Shown piece by piece: positions 32,760 through 44,900 of a stretch of 64,000 bases of DNA (the first letter of the stretch is position 1; each line of letters starts with the position of its first letter). The position numbers and the translations under genes were made by a program. Where the stretch lies: assembly GCA_946406115.1 (NCBI GenBank), contig OX291553.1, forward strand, positions 2,113,001 through 2,177,000. Direction: 5' to 3'. This DNA is from Apoda limacodes (taxonomy: Eukaryota; Arthropoda; Insecta; Lepidoptera; Limacodidae). The notes beneath the pieces were generated by a model. It saw only the letters and a program-made list of their open reading frames with translations, searched no databases and was not told the DNA's origin.

Positions 32760-35058
32760 AGTGACATCGACAATATCTTTTGCGATGCCACCCCCACACT
32801 TATTTTAGGTGACTTTAATTCCAAACACCAACAATGTGGTTTACGAATTTCCTACAACCCAGTCACGAGCTAAAAGCAGATGCTGAGACCAAAAACTAGG
32901 TCCAGGTTCACCAACGCATTACCCCTTGACGGACAATCACGCACCGGACGTACTAGACATCGCCTTAGCGCATAAGGTTAGCTGGTCAATGTCGCTAGAG
33001 TCCTCCACGACACTAACACTGAGCATCTGCCAATCTTATTGGTCCTCGGAGTATCAGAAAGTGGTAAACCGCTCCCTCCCTAATCCCCGGAAAAGCACCG
33101 ACTGGGCCATGATTCACCGAGCTATTTCAGATTACAAGCTCCCAGCTGGAGGAATTTCTACTACCCAGAAGACGAAGAGGCAGTTAACACCTTCACAACT
33201 GCCATTGCTCAGGCTCTAAGGGAGTCGACCAAAATTTTAGCCACACAGTCTGGCAAAAAAATGCTACCGGCGCACCTCCGCGCCAAACTCAAAGATAAAT
33301 AAATAAATAAATAAACACTGGTGCCAAACACGTTGCCCAGCAGTGAAGAGGGACTTCAATAAAATCAGTGCCGAACTGCAGTCCGAAATTACCAATTACA
33401 GAGAGCATTCGTGGGACCAGGTGATATTTAAAGCCAGTGAGGATGACACGGCTCTATATCGCTTGGCCCGCCAAAAAATAATATTTTATAACTTTGACGA
33501 TTCAAAAGTGATTGTAAAATCCTTATTTGAATAAACCATTTTGACTTTGACTTTGACTTTGAAATCACTAAAACCCCCGCCCCAATTTGGCCCCTTATAG
33601 ATACCGCTGGCATCCGCCACTATCATGCAGCGGAACGTGCGGTACTCTTTGAGGACCAATTCAAACCGAACCCCATTATAGACCATCACCACACATTAGG
33701 AGTTACAGAACGCGTAGAGCAGTTTTTCGCGGCCCAGCCCCACCCCACCACTCAGAGGTGACTATTTTATCTCGCCCAAAGAGGTCAGGAAGGAGGCCTC
33801 AAAGCTTAATAAGCGCAAATCACCTGGCCTCGACGAGATACCAAGCACAGCGATTATCATGCTGTCTAGGAAGGGTCTGGTGGCACTCACCCGAACTTTA
33901 ATGGGATACTGCGCACTGGACATTCCCCATCTTCGTGGAAGATTGGTAAAATCATTGTTCTCCCGAAATCAGGGAAAGACCGTCATCGCCCAGAACATTA
34001 CCGACCGATTACACTGCTGTCCAATCTAGCCAAGCTGTTCGAACACCTACTTTTACTTAAGATATACCCGCACATCCAGCTTAGGCCTGAACAGTTTGGT
34101 ATCAGAGACAGCCACAGTATTACTCTTCAGCTTGTACGAGTGCTCCATCACATGGCCTTCGAGCTAAACAAGGGCAGGCGCACAGTCGGAGTCTTTCTCG
34201 AAATGGAGAAGGCTTCCGACCGAGTTTGGCACGAGGGCTTATTACACAAACTGTTAGAGACGGACCTCCCACCAATGCTCGGGCGAGTAATAGCCTCGTT
34301 TCTGGACAAACGGAGCTTTTATGTTTCGGTCGAGAACAACCAGTCAGCGAGTTAACCCATTAGAGCAGAGGTACCTCAAGGCAGCTGCCTATCGCCACTG
34401 CTCTAGGCGTTATTCACCAACGACATCCACACTCTCAGTGACTCCGGTCTACCTGAAGGTGTTGAAGACGTCATCCTAGCCCTTTACGCGGACGACAGCG
34501 CCTATATGTCCTCCTCCCGCAAAGCTAGTTTAGCAGCCAAAAAAATGCAGCGACTATTGGACACTTTGCCTGGCTGGCTGGACAAGTGAAGAATTGCCGT
34601 TAATGCCAGTAAGACACTGACCGGCCTGCAAAGGTTTTTCCCACCGAAACTCGTGTTTCAAGGTCTAGTTATTGAGTGGCAACCCAGCGTAAAGTACCTC
34701 GGTTGTATTATAGACCGCCCCTTGCGAATGCGCAAAATGCTAGACCATGTGTCAGCAGGCGCGGTCGCATCATGGGCGCTCCTTGGACCGGTACTTTCCT
34801 CTGACTTGCCACTCAAAATCAAAATTCGCACTTACGCAGCGCCTGCTTGGAACGGTCTTCTATCTTTTACCAGCAAACGTAAGCTCCAGGTGGTCCAAAA
34901 TAAGTCGCTGAGAATAATAACCGGCGCGGAACGTTATGTTCGCAACCCCACCATCGCTAGCGACACCAAAACCGAGCCACTCGCCGAGTTTATTATTAAA
35001 CGATTATTCACCCGCGCTGATAACAGCCACCATACTCACCTCAGGGGCATAGCCCCTT
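32760..35058 (+). pseudogene. ORF2 (endonuclease/RT) remnant of the Jockey-type LINE
   Basis: The C-terminal half of the endonuclease is present: PTLILGDFNSKHQQCG near 32800, then DNHAPDVLDIALAH. The linker region follows, then RT motifs: [75 protein letters not shown] (about 34480-34515) and VKYLGCIIDRPLRM. The C-terminal part ends ADNSHHTHLRGIAP with a stop near 35058. The endonuclease N-terminus is deleted and stops and frameshifts are frequent. An (AAAT)n expansion at 33297-33314 and a LINE tail at 33475 interrupt it. Together with 32330-32626 it forms one decayed element just upstream of OR exon 2. Confidence 0.8.
33475..33566 (+). mobile_element. Nested short LINE 3' tail
   Basis: An AT-rich block (TTTATAACTTTGACGATTCA ... 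AATAAACCATT) ending in (TTTGAC)n interrupts the ORF2 text between LARQ and TKTPAPIWPL. A simple-repeat 3' end and extreme 5' truncation are typical of CR1/Jockey-like tails; compare the reverse-oriented tails at 1617 and 37612. Confidence 0.65.
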
Positions 35059-35530
35059 AACATCCCCGTCCGCCGGAAGGCCGGTGTCTCCCCCGAGAGC
35101 TTATCCCTGTGGGTGAATAATTTTAGTTATTCACCCTCCTGCCTACTCACCTACTTCCTTTTTAAAAATTCTCTCCATTATAACTTCATCTCGTTTTTAT
35201 TTCGCTTTTATTTTTATTTTGTTTTGGTTTCGCTTTGTTTTTGTTTTATTTCGTTTTTGTTGCGCCTTATCTCGTTTTATTTTGCTTTTATTGCGTTTTG
35301 TTTTGTTTGTTCTATTTTGTTTTGCTCTGTCTCACTTTTATTTTATTTTTATTTCTATTCCTCATATCGCCGCAGGCGATATTATGCACTGACCGCACGG
35401 GGGCCTGAAAAGGAGGCTCGCTCAAAATTTCACCGGGGGTGTTCAGCATCCCTGAGCTTCTGCCTGGGTCATGGTGGGAGGTAAATTTCCCTCCCCCGAC
35501 ACCCGCACCTTAACACCCATAGAGTAATAG
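35059..35530 (+). other. 3' UTR of the Jockey-type LINE
   Basis: After the ORF2 stop comes CCGCCGGAAGGCCGGTG, a T-rich tract (35160-35365, TTTTATTTCG-like units) and a GC-rich end (CACGGGGGCCTGAAAAGG, GGGTGTTCAGCATCC). The boundary with OR sequence lies between about 35530 and 35690. Confidence 0.55.
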
Positions 35531-35695
35531 AGAAGATACCCACGAATCAATCTAACAACATCAAAACTCGAATCAATCTTTGAACAAGCATAAAAGAAAT
35601 AACTTAACTAAAATTAATAAACTTAAGTTAATATTAGTGACTGTTCTCATTTTTGATTAATTATAATTAAACTTATGACGTATTGTCTTTTGCAG

Positions 35696-35942
35696 ATATC
35701 GAAACACAACTTCTATTAACTACGTCAGGCGATTAAAAATAATGCTGTACTTCGTCGGGGGGTGGTGGGGGGAAATTGAGAAAATGCCTATTTTATATTT
35801 TTGTATGAAGAAATTGTTAATTGTGCAGTGGTCCATCTCAGTTTCTGGACAATTCTATTTTATTAAATATAATTTCAATAATATGTCGTTTATCGATTTA
35901 GGTCATACTTTTGTAACATCAATTATGGCTGCTTTGAGTCTG
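35696..35942 (+). CDS. Odorant receptor exon 2 (N-terminus, TM1-TM2)
   Basis: Acceptor TCTTTTGCAG ends at 35695. The first base completes a codon, then 82 codons follow: [30 protein letters not shown], then two hydrophobic segments ([20 protein letters not shown] and [15 protein letters not shown]). YVRRLK.MLYFVG.W is the usual cytoplasmic N-terminal phrase of lepidopteran ORs. Donor GTAAGT at 35943, phase 0. The internal ATG at 35742 is not the likely start, because conserved residues lie upstream of it in frame. Confidence 0.85.
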
Positions 35943-38900
35943 GTAAGTTTTGTATAAAATGCAGATTTATTATTATTTCTAAGCAAATAAAAAAGTTTAA
36001 AGTAATATATTTTAGAAACTAACACAATGCGTAACTTAACAGAAAAGAACTACTTGAGTATACAGTACATCTATCTACATGGATACAGCCTTTGGGCTAA
36101 CGGCCACCTCACACTAGCTTCTTACATTTGTTTCTTTCAGTACTAAGCTGTTAATAGGTTTCGCGCAAGTAGCTTATACTTTGGTAAATCTTGGAACTGA
36201 AAGTCGTTAGTGTGAGCTAGTCGTAAAATAAATATATTTTTCTGACTGACTGACTATGTAGTTGGCTGTTGCAGACATTACTGCTTCACCGGGCTTTTTG
36301 GGGCGAGACTCTGAAGGAGCCTCAGCCCATATAGCGCCAGACGCTCAAGGGCTCCCCGCGGGGGGAACCTCGGCTTAGGTTGTCGCTCTCGGGGGCGTCC
36401 CTTCGACCGGCGTGAGTCTCGAACCCGAAGGTGAGTCACCACAAGGGGAGCAGTTCCCCGTTACGAGGGTGCGGTTGCAATTGAGTGGAGGAGAGAAGCG
36501 CCCCGGCACTCTTTGATACCTCGTGTTTCCTTGCGGGCGCCGACGAACCCGGGGACGTCGGCGTCGTGTTAGCGGGGAGGCCCTATTAGGGGAGGTCGTA
36601 GAGACTTATCTCGCTCTGCAGACAGCGAGATCGTCATCTGGGGCCGTTAGTACGTGCCGAGGCCGCCTAACGATGGGTTTACGATCGTGCCGATGTCGGG
36701 GTGATGAAAGATAAATAGAAGTTGACTTGAATATTATAGCTTCCTCGAATCTAAAAAGGTCTCAAGCATTTCGCTAGTTTCTATTAAAAATTGTAAGAAT
36801 TTGTAATTTTGCATGGCTTTTAAATTTCGAAATCTTTTAGTAGTAACTTTTTGTTACTTTTCAGGCTAGACTCATTAACATGAATTTTATAAAATATGAA
36901 GAAATTACGACCTGCTTCTTAGCGGACTTCCATCTCATCAACTTTAAACATAAAGGCGTTTGGTACAAAAAGGTGAATACCAATCCAATATTTCGTAAGT
37001 AACAGGCTTGCAAAGAATGTGAAAAAAAAATGTGAAGTGATAATGCATTTTTTGGGTTTAGCAAAAAGTTTTATTTAACAGATGTACGAGAAGACGGAAC
37101 TGATATCTTACTGGTTCATCGTGTATTTGATGTTCGGAATGGCGATCGGAATTATTCTCTTTAATACGATACCAATCTACACCAACTACAAAACGGGAAT
37201 CTTCAAAACAAATTATCAAGGAAATTCGACACCTGAATTTACAATATATTATTTATATCCAGGTTTTGATCCTACGCTTTACTTCTATCCAACCAGTATC
37301 TTCAACTTTGTCGCCTCCATTCAGTGTGTCATAGCAATTTATTGCTTCGATTTGTATCTTTCAATTATGGTGTTCCAAATAATTGCTCATATCAATGTAT
37401 TAAGGAAAAATTTAGATGACATGCCCTTACCCAAAAACAAGATATCGGGTATGTTCGACGAGCAGGAGAACAACGAAGTATTTACTATGTTAAAAGACTG
37501 CGTTGATCATCACAGAATCATTGTAAGGTAGGTTTATCTAAACACTAGCAATGAATACTCATATATATTAACCAAATTGATGAAAGTCAATGAAAATAAG
37601 CTCCAAAAATTATTACTCAAACTCAAAGTATTTTTTATTAAAGTATTACTTTTTAACAGCACTTTTGTATCTTCAGTTCAATTATTGAGTTTATAAACTC
37701 TACGGCCGTCGGTCCACAATGACTTTACTACCGATAAGAATCGGCAAGAAACTTAGTAGTTTATCTTTTATATTTTTCAACTTCATATTGAAAATAACAC
37801 AATATATTCTTACACCAGGTAATAACATTATAACAGCAAAAAAACAATGCTGAGCCGGTACTAGTTACATTTTTAGGCTATTATAAATGAAAAATAAAAT
37901 TTTGGAGTAAATAAATTTTACAAGTTGAAATCGTGTAAATTTTATATTAGGTATATACCTTTTTTGTTTGTCAGCTAGCGTCGTCTTCAGGAAGCGGGTT
38001 ATATTATAAGTACCCTCAGTTGGTCTTAACAATTTTGCATGTTCAAACTATCAGTATTCCTACATACAACACTAACTAAGTCATAAATTCGGTTTCCATT
38101 GCTTCGGGGATGATTACATTATTGCCGATGACAGGATTCCAAGTTGTTGATAATCTGTATCCATCCGCACGTTTGAAGTTTTTATACTTTTTAATTTCAA
38201 CCACATCTTGTATTAGTCCTAGAGTGTCGATTGGTGGAGAGGACTTGTGGCTGATGTAATTTAATCCAGTGAGTGGAACCTGACTCCAGCAAACGCTCGG
38301 CTATGGCTGACTTATTTATCGGACGGTTTTTTACACCCGTGATATGTTCCGTAATCCTTTCAGAAATCGTTTTGTTTTGTCTGTCCTATGTAGAAACTTC
38401 CACAAGTGCAGTTTACCTTGTAGACGCCAGGTGTCTGTAGAGAGACAATATCCTTCGGGGATTGCAGATTATTTGCTTCCTTAGAGAAAGGACTTTAAAT
38501 AGCCCTTATGGAGTATTTCCTGAGTACTGTTTCAACTCTGTCTGTCACTCCCTTTAAATACGGCATAAAAGTAGAGACTCTGTTTACCCCTTGTTGACTT
38601 TCTTTCCTCTTCAGACGTTTCATATATATCCTAGTTTAAGTACCTCCTAGATGTACGTCAGCTCATTATCTAACTTTCCAAGGTCACGAAAACCGTGTGC
38701 TATGTTTGTTAGCTATGTCACAACGGATTGCAGGTGTTGCGGATAGTGATTCGCGTTAAGATACCTGTCAGTGTGTGTATATATACAATATATCCTAACG
38801 AGCGATTTTCTTTAACCGTCAATTTGGCGTTGAGAAAAGCTACTGATCTGTCCATCTCCATTTCAAAATGGAATCAGATTTTAGAATGTATAGAGTTTAG

Positions 38901-41900
38901 GTGGTAGGCAAACTATTCTACTTCAAGTCTGCTACCCTTCATAACACAATAAACATCGTCAACATACCTTTTCCATAATTTTACCTGGAACTCTTGCATA
39001 TCTATGGATTTTTTTAAATGTTCCATCCAGATGTTGGCTATTACCGGAACTACTGGACTGCCTATAGCCACACTGTCATCCTGGAAGTAATGTTGTCCAC
39101 GATGTTGGAAAAAAGATCATAAAGTGACACATCATTGTTTTAATTTATATGTTTTACTAATATTATAAATAAATAAATCACAATTTAAGTAAGCTAATTC
39201 TAAATCTTATTTGCCAAGGACTTACCAGAAGTATGTCTACTAAATTCCATGCAATAGTATTTAAAAATGTGCAAAAAACCCACCGGCAGTAACACTCTTG
39301 CTAACTCAACTAAATTCACTAAGTATGGTTAATACTAATGCTACTGATATTCAAGAAGCACAGCGTATTTTGGAATGGACAGTGTCCCAAAAAATGGCAG
39401 ACTTTGGGGCACACCTTAAAGCAGCTTCAACTCAAAATAACTTGTCACAGTTAACTGAGGAATTTAAATTATTGATTAGGAGGGAGGAACGGAGTTGTAC
39501 TCCTACACATGAGGATAGTGTACGTGAGTTTTTTAGCAAATTTGCAAGGTAATAACATTTTATCATGAGGAATTTAAGGTCTTCAAGGATCACATTTGGA
39601 ACATTGTAACATACTGCGGCAACAGATTTCAGAGATCAGCAAAACTATAGATACCGCAGAGATTAGGAACCGCAGTGAGTATCTTTTATTTAACGGTATC
39701 ACCGAGGTCCCTATTGAAAACACAGGCACTACCATATCAGCACTTTTAAAAGAATAAGAATATCTCTGGTATTTCACCTACCAACCTGATAATAAAGAAA
39801 TTTTAGCTGCTAGAAACACGTGTAACCAGATGGTAAGGTCAGCAAAACGCAGATATTTTCTTAACGATATGACTAAGTCGAAGCCAGCTGATATCTGAAA
39901 TTGTCTTACAGCAAATTGGCAAAACTGAAGTTGATTTAACTAATTGTATCTTTTCTCCTAATGATTTTAACCTTCAATCATCCACCAAAATAGATAAAGA
40001 TACTAAACTGTTTCGCTTGCTAATTCTATATATATAAATAGGCCATTGTCGGCCTATTTCAGTATTACCGTTTTTTTTCAAAATACTTGAACCAGTGGTG
40101 CACAAGCAACTATCTCAGTATGTTCACAAAAGTCAACTACTAAGTACAGTGCAATATGGCTTTCATGCGGGACACAGGAAGGCTACTGCTCTATTAAAAG
40201 CAACCAAAGATATCAGAGATGGCATGAAGGATGCATTGGTCACAATACTTGTTCTCACAGATTTTCTACTGCCTTTAACACAGTCGATCACGACATCTTA
40301 CTTGCTGTTCTGAAAAAAATACAATATAGGTATCACCCCCTGCTTTAAATTGGTTCTCCTCTTATGTTTAAGGCCGCCAACAGTCGGTACGTTGTGATCA
40401 GTTAATCTCTAACTGGTGTGTTTCCGGCGTGCATCAAGGTGGAATATTGTCACCATTTCTTTTTTCCATTTTTATTGATTATAGCTCATTTAATTTCTTA
40501 ATTCATCGCAATAATCTTCTTATCTCGCATCTCAAGGGTGTTTACGGTACGGTAGGGTTACGGTAAAAAACGATTTAAATTACGTCATCACATCAGCCCA
40601 TCGATGTCCACTGCTGGACATAGGCCTCACCTTACTTTCTCCACAGCGTGCGACTCTGTCATCTGTCCATCTAGCGGGAGGCCGGCCCACGCTGAGCTTT
40701 CCGGTTCGTGGTCGCCACTCGAGAACCTTCTTCCCCCATCGGCCATCGTTTCTTCGAGCACATGCCCTGCCCATTGCCACTTCAGCTTTGCGATTCGGTG
40801 AGCTATGTCGGCAACTTTAGTTCCCCTACGGATTTCCTCATTCCTAATTCGAACACGTAGGGAAACTTCGAGCATAGCTCTTTCCATCGCCCGCTGAGCG
40901 ACCTTGAGCTTGAGTATAAGGCCCATAGTTAGCGGCCACGCCTCAGTGCCGTAAGTCATCACTGGCAACACACACTGGTTGAAGACTTTTGTCTTCAAGC
41001 ACTGGGGTAAGGACGAGAAAATAGTACGCAGTTTTCCGAACGCTGCCCAACCGAGTTGGATTCGGCGATTAACCTCTTTCTCGGAATTGGACCTACCTAA
41101 TCGAACAGTTTGTCCCGGGTATACGTATTCGTCAACATCTTCGAGTGTAGAGTTCCCAACAGTTATTGAAGTGGGTGCTACATGGCCATTCGACATGATT
41201 TTCGTCTTGTCCATGTTCATCTTGAGGTCCACTTGTTGGGAAGCTCTACTGAGGCTTTCGAGCATTGTTCTAAGGTCCTCCATGGATTCTGCCATGACCG
41301 CAATATCGTCGGCAAACCGAAGGTCGGTAATGTACTCGCCATTAACATTGACGCCAAAACCGTCCCAGTCCAGAAGCTTAAAGACATCTTCCAACGCATT
41401 TGTGAAGAGTTTCGGAGATATGACACCTCCCTGTCTCACAGCTCTCTGCAGTTGGATCGGTTTCGAGTTCTGATCCTGGAGACGGACTGACATGGTGGCT
41501 TTATCGTTCAAGCATTTTAGCACCTTGATATACCGATGATCAATACGGCATCTCTGTAGAGCCTGAAGCACTGCCCATGTTTCCTCTGAATCAAAGGCTT
41601 TCTCATAGTCCACAAACCTAAGCAAAGGGGCCGATTATACTCTTCTGACTTCTGTATAATGTGCCGCAGCTTATGTATGTGGTAAACGGTACTATAGCCT
41701 CTTCGGAAACCGGCTTGTTCGGAAGGCTGGAAATCGTCAAGCTTGCGAGTGAGGCGGTTCGTAATTACTCTTTAAAACAGCTTATAAACATGACTCAGAA
41801 GCGTGATGGGTCTGTAATTCTTAAGAAGGGTATTTCACCTTTTTTGGAGAGAAGCACCACTACGCCTCCGTGCTATGCTTGCGGCGAAGTACCTTCGAGT

Positions 41901-44900
41901 ATGACGGTGTTAAAGAGCTTCTGAAGGACTTTTAGTACCGGTTTTCCACCCGCTTTCAGAAGCTCAGTCGTAACTCCATCATCACCCGGTGCCTTATTGT
42001 TTTAAAGCTGTTTCAGAGCCATACTAATCTCGTACAAACTGACGTCCGGGATGTCCTCGGTATAGTGTCGAGTCAGTCTAGTCTGGGTCTTTAGCTGGAC
42101 TGCCAACTGGTTTCGATGTCGACGTGTATAACTGTCCATAGATTTTCTCGATCTCCTTCAAGACCTCTGGTCCAGACGAAACAATGCTGCCGTCCTCCGT
42201 CTTCAGCCTTGCCAGACGACGGCCCAATAGCCAGATCTCTCGCGAATACTTTGGAACCTTTGTTCCGTTCTATTGCCTCCTCAACACGCAATGTATTAAA
42301 GTGGCGTTTGTCGCGTGCAAGTGATTTTGAGATCTGTCTAATAAGCCGCCGATATGACATTGCATCATCCGAAGACTGCAGCCTAAGGTTTCGTCTCTCG
42401 TTCATAAGTCTTAGAGTCTGGTCCGAGAGTCTTTTTGTTTTATTTGTACGGTGTGTTTTAAAGAACACAAAATGTCGTTGGTATCGTCCACTGATGCATC
42501 TTCATTTAAGCATTCAAAGCGATTTTTGAGTTGGAGCTGAAAGTTTTCTGGGATTTTGATTTGGACGGTTGTGGGTCGGAGCGTGGACTTTATCAGTCGA
42601 GACCTATCAAGCCTTATGAATTAATGAATTAATAAAATTTTCTTTATTGCACAATTTAAAGAGATATACAATTAAAAGCTAATATAAAAAAAAAAGGACA
42701 AATAGTCAACCTTATCGCTAAAAAGCGATCTCTACCAGGCAAATCTTTGGTTAGAGGAAAATACAAAGAGAAGTAGGTGGTGCGGTGACGAAAGAGGTAA
42801 GTTGTAATTAGAATAAAAATACACACAATACATAATAAACAAGTATATAACATAAATATAATAAATAAATAAACAAAATATAAATAAACATACATATACT
42901 AGACATTTGAAATAAAATAACAAACACAAAATAAGACAATTTTAACCCTGTGAGTTTAACACTGTGAGTTTGAGATCAAAAGATAATGTTATTTAATTTG
43001 GTTTTTAAAAATAACCACACATTGTGAGTGCCTTATAGTCAGTGGAAGAGAATTCCATAGCTGTATAGCCTGAACTGTGAAAGAACGATTATAAAAATTA
43101 GTGTTGTGAGCTGGTGTTTTTAAAAGAAGACTAGTGGACAAGCGAAGTGTAAGTGTAGAAGAGGAAATAAAATGACATCGTTCTTTCAAATAATAAGGAG
43201 TTGATGGATTGAATAGTATGTTATAAAGTAGTGTAAGAGTATGGGTATTCCGGCGAAGTCAAATTGGAAGCCACTTGAGCTGAGCACGAAATTGAGAGAC
43301 ATGATCGTATTTGCGTAATCCAAATATAAATCGAATACAGAGATTTTGTAGCCGCTCAAGTTTATTTAATTGCTCCTCAGTGAGATTAATATAGCAGGCA
43401 TCAGCATAATCAAGAATAGGAAGAAGTAAAGATTGTGCAAGTGCAACTTTTGTGGGTATAGGTAACAGATTACGTAACCGCCTCATTGACTCTATCGAAG
43501 AAAATATTTTACGACTAATTGCTTTTATTAGTGGGGCCCATGATAACGTATTGTCAACAATTATCCCTAGATTTTTGACGGAGTCACAATAAGGTATAGA
43601 GACTCTGTCAAGTTTAATTGAAGGTAATAGTTCGTGATATCATTTTTGGACTGCCAATAATAATAGCTTTCGACTTGAGAGGATTAATTTGAAGGCCATA
43701 AAATGAACTCCACTGAAGTATTTGGTCATGATCAGCATTAATTTTTTCAATGGCTTTATTGATGTCATCAATTGGGGCATGTATGGAAATTTGGAGATCA
43801 TCTGCATACAAGTGGAAGAGAGAAGAAAGTTTGTGAGTAATAGTGTTAATGAAGATGGCAAATAGGAGAGGAGACAGCACGCCACCTAGCGGTACACCAG
43901 CTGAAGTGGAGCACCAGTCGGAGGATGTATCCTCCAACCGGATGCGTTGCTGGCGCCCATACAAGTAACTGTGAAACCAGTCAATTACTGTTGGAGATAT
44001 GTTAAGAGAGCGTAAGATGCCCAGCAATATGTCAAAGTCTACTGTGTTGAAGGCATTACTGAAATCTAACAGCGACATAACTGTAAGTTGTTTATTATCC
44101 ATGCCGAAACGGATATCATCAGTAATTTTGGTGAGAGCAGTAACCTTACTATGACCAGGACGAAAACCGGACTGCAAAGAGTTCAATAGATTGTTTTTAG
44201 TCAGAAAGGTATTAAGTTGATGTTGAATGAGTCGCTCAAGGACCATTGATAAGAAAGGTAAAATAGAAATGGGCCTAAAGTCCGCTAATGTAGAAGCATT
44301 TGCCTTTTTTGGTAACGGAATAATGAAAGCATTTTTCCAAATGGCTGGAAAACTACTAGAGGAATTGGAAGAGTTAAGAATATGAGTGATGATGGGAATA
44401 AGGATGTCAAGGATGGGAATGATCATTTTACGGCTAATACAATCACCACCAACAGCACTGGATGCAATGGACAAAATACTCTTCTTAACATCAAAATCAT
44501 TGAATTGACTAAAAGAAAAAGGAGGTAAGTCAGGAGTTGGGATCTTTGAAAGATGATTAAGGGTGTTGTTATCCATGTCAACAATAGAAGAAAAATGCTT
44601 ATTAAGTTGATCAATGTTAATATTATTGAAGGAAGTTTTATCTTGAGTTTTACCAACTCCAAATGACTTGAGAAATTTCCAAATTTTACGTGGATCACTA
44701 TTTTTAACAGAATTATGAATGTGGCGTCGCTGTGCGTCTCTACATACTGTATTGCAGTGATTCCTCAGAAGCTCATATTTTTCTAGATTCACAGCAGAAG
44801 GATGTAATTTATTTTTTGACTTGGCACGATCATTTTGTAAAATACGGATTTCATCTGTAAGCCAAGGTGCAGGGTAAAGTCTAACTTTAACTGGTTTTAT

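Larger units (their letters stand above)
40575..42605 (-). mobile_element. RTE-clade LINE copy in OR intron 4
   Basis: Runs on the minus strand from about 42605 (end of the endonuclease/linker, [19 protein letters not shown]) through the RT to the 3' end near 40575. A tail remnant of the same clade, in + orientation, is at 63700-63995. The N-terminal endonuclease is missing, so the copy is 5'-truncated. The right edge abuts the family B 3' tail at about 42610. Confidence 0.8.

Noticed and set aside
35742..35957. ATG at 35742 as the start of the OR gene
   Set aside because: Conserved N-terminal OR residues (YVRRLKI) lie upstream in the same frame and follow a good acceptor at 35695. The frame past 35942 is intronic because a GTAAGT donor sits there.
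36523..36714. Arg-rich 63-codon frame in OR intron 2
   Set aside because: Its composition follows the GC-rich block. No start context, splice links or known motif.
37082..37531. Stand-alone 149-codon membrane protein
   Set aside because: It is an internal OR exon: acceptor before the ATG, donor at 37528, and its text continues correctly from exon 3 and into exon 5.
40979..41473. 164-codon plus-strand frame
   Set aside because: Antisense to the RTE reverse transcriptase, which carries clear motifs. No features of its own.
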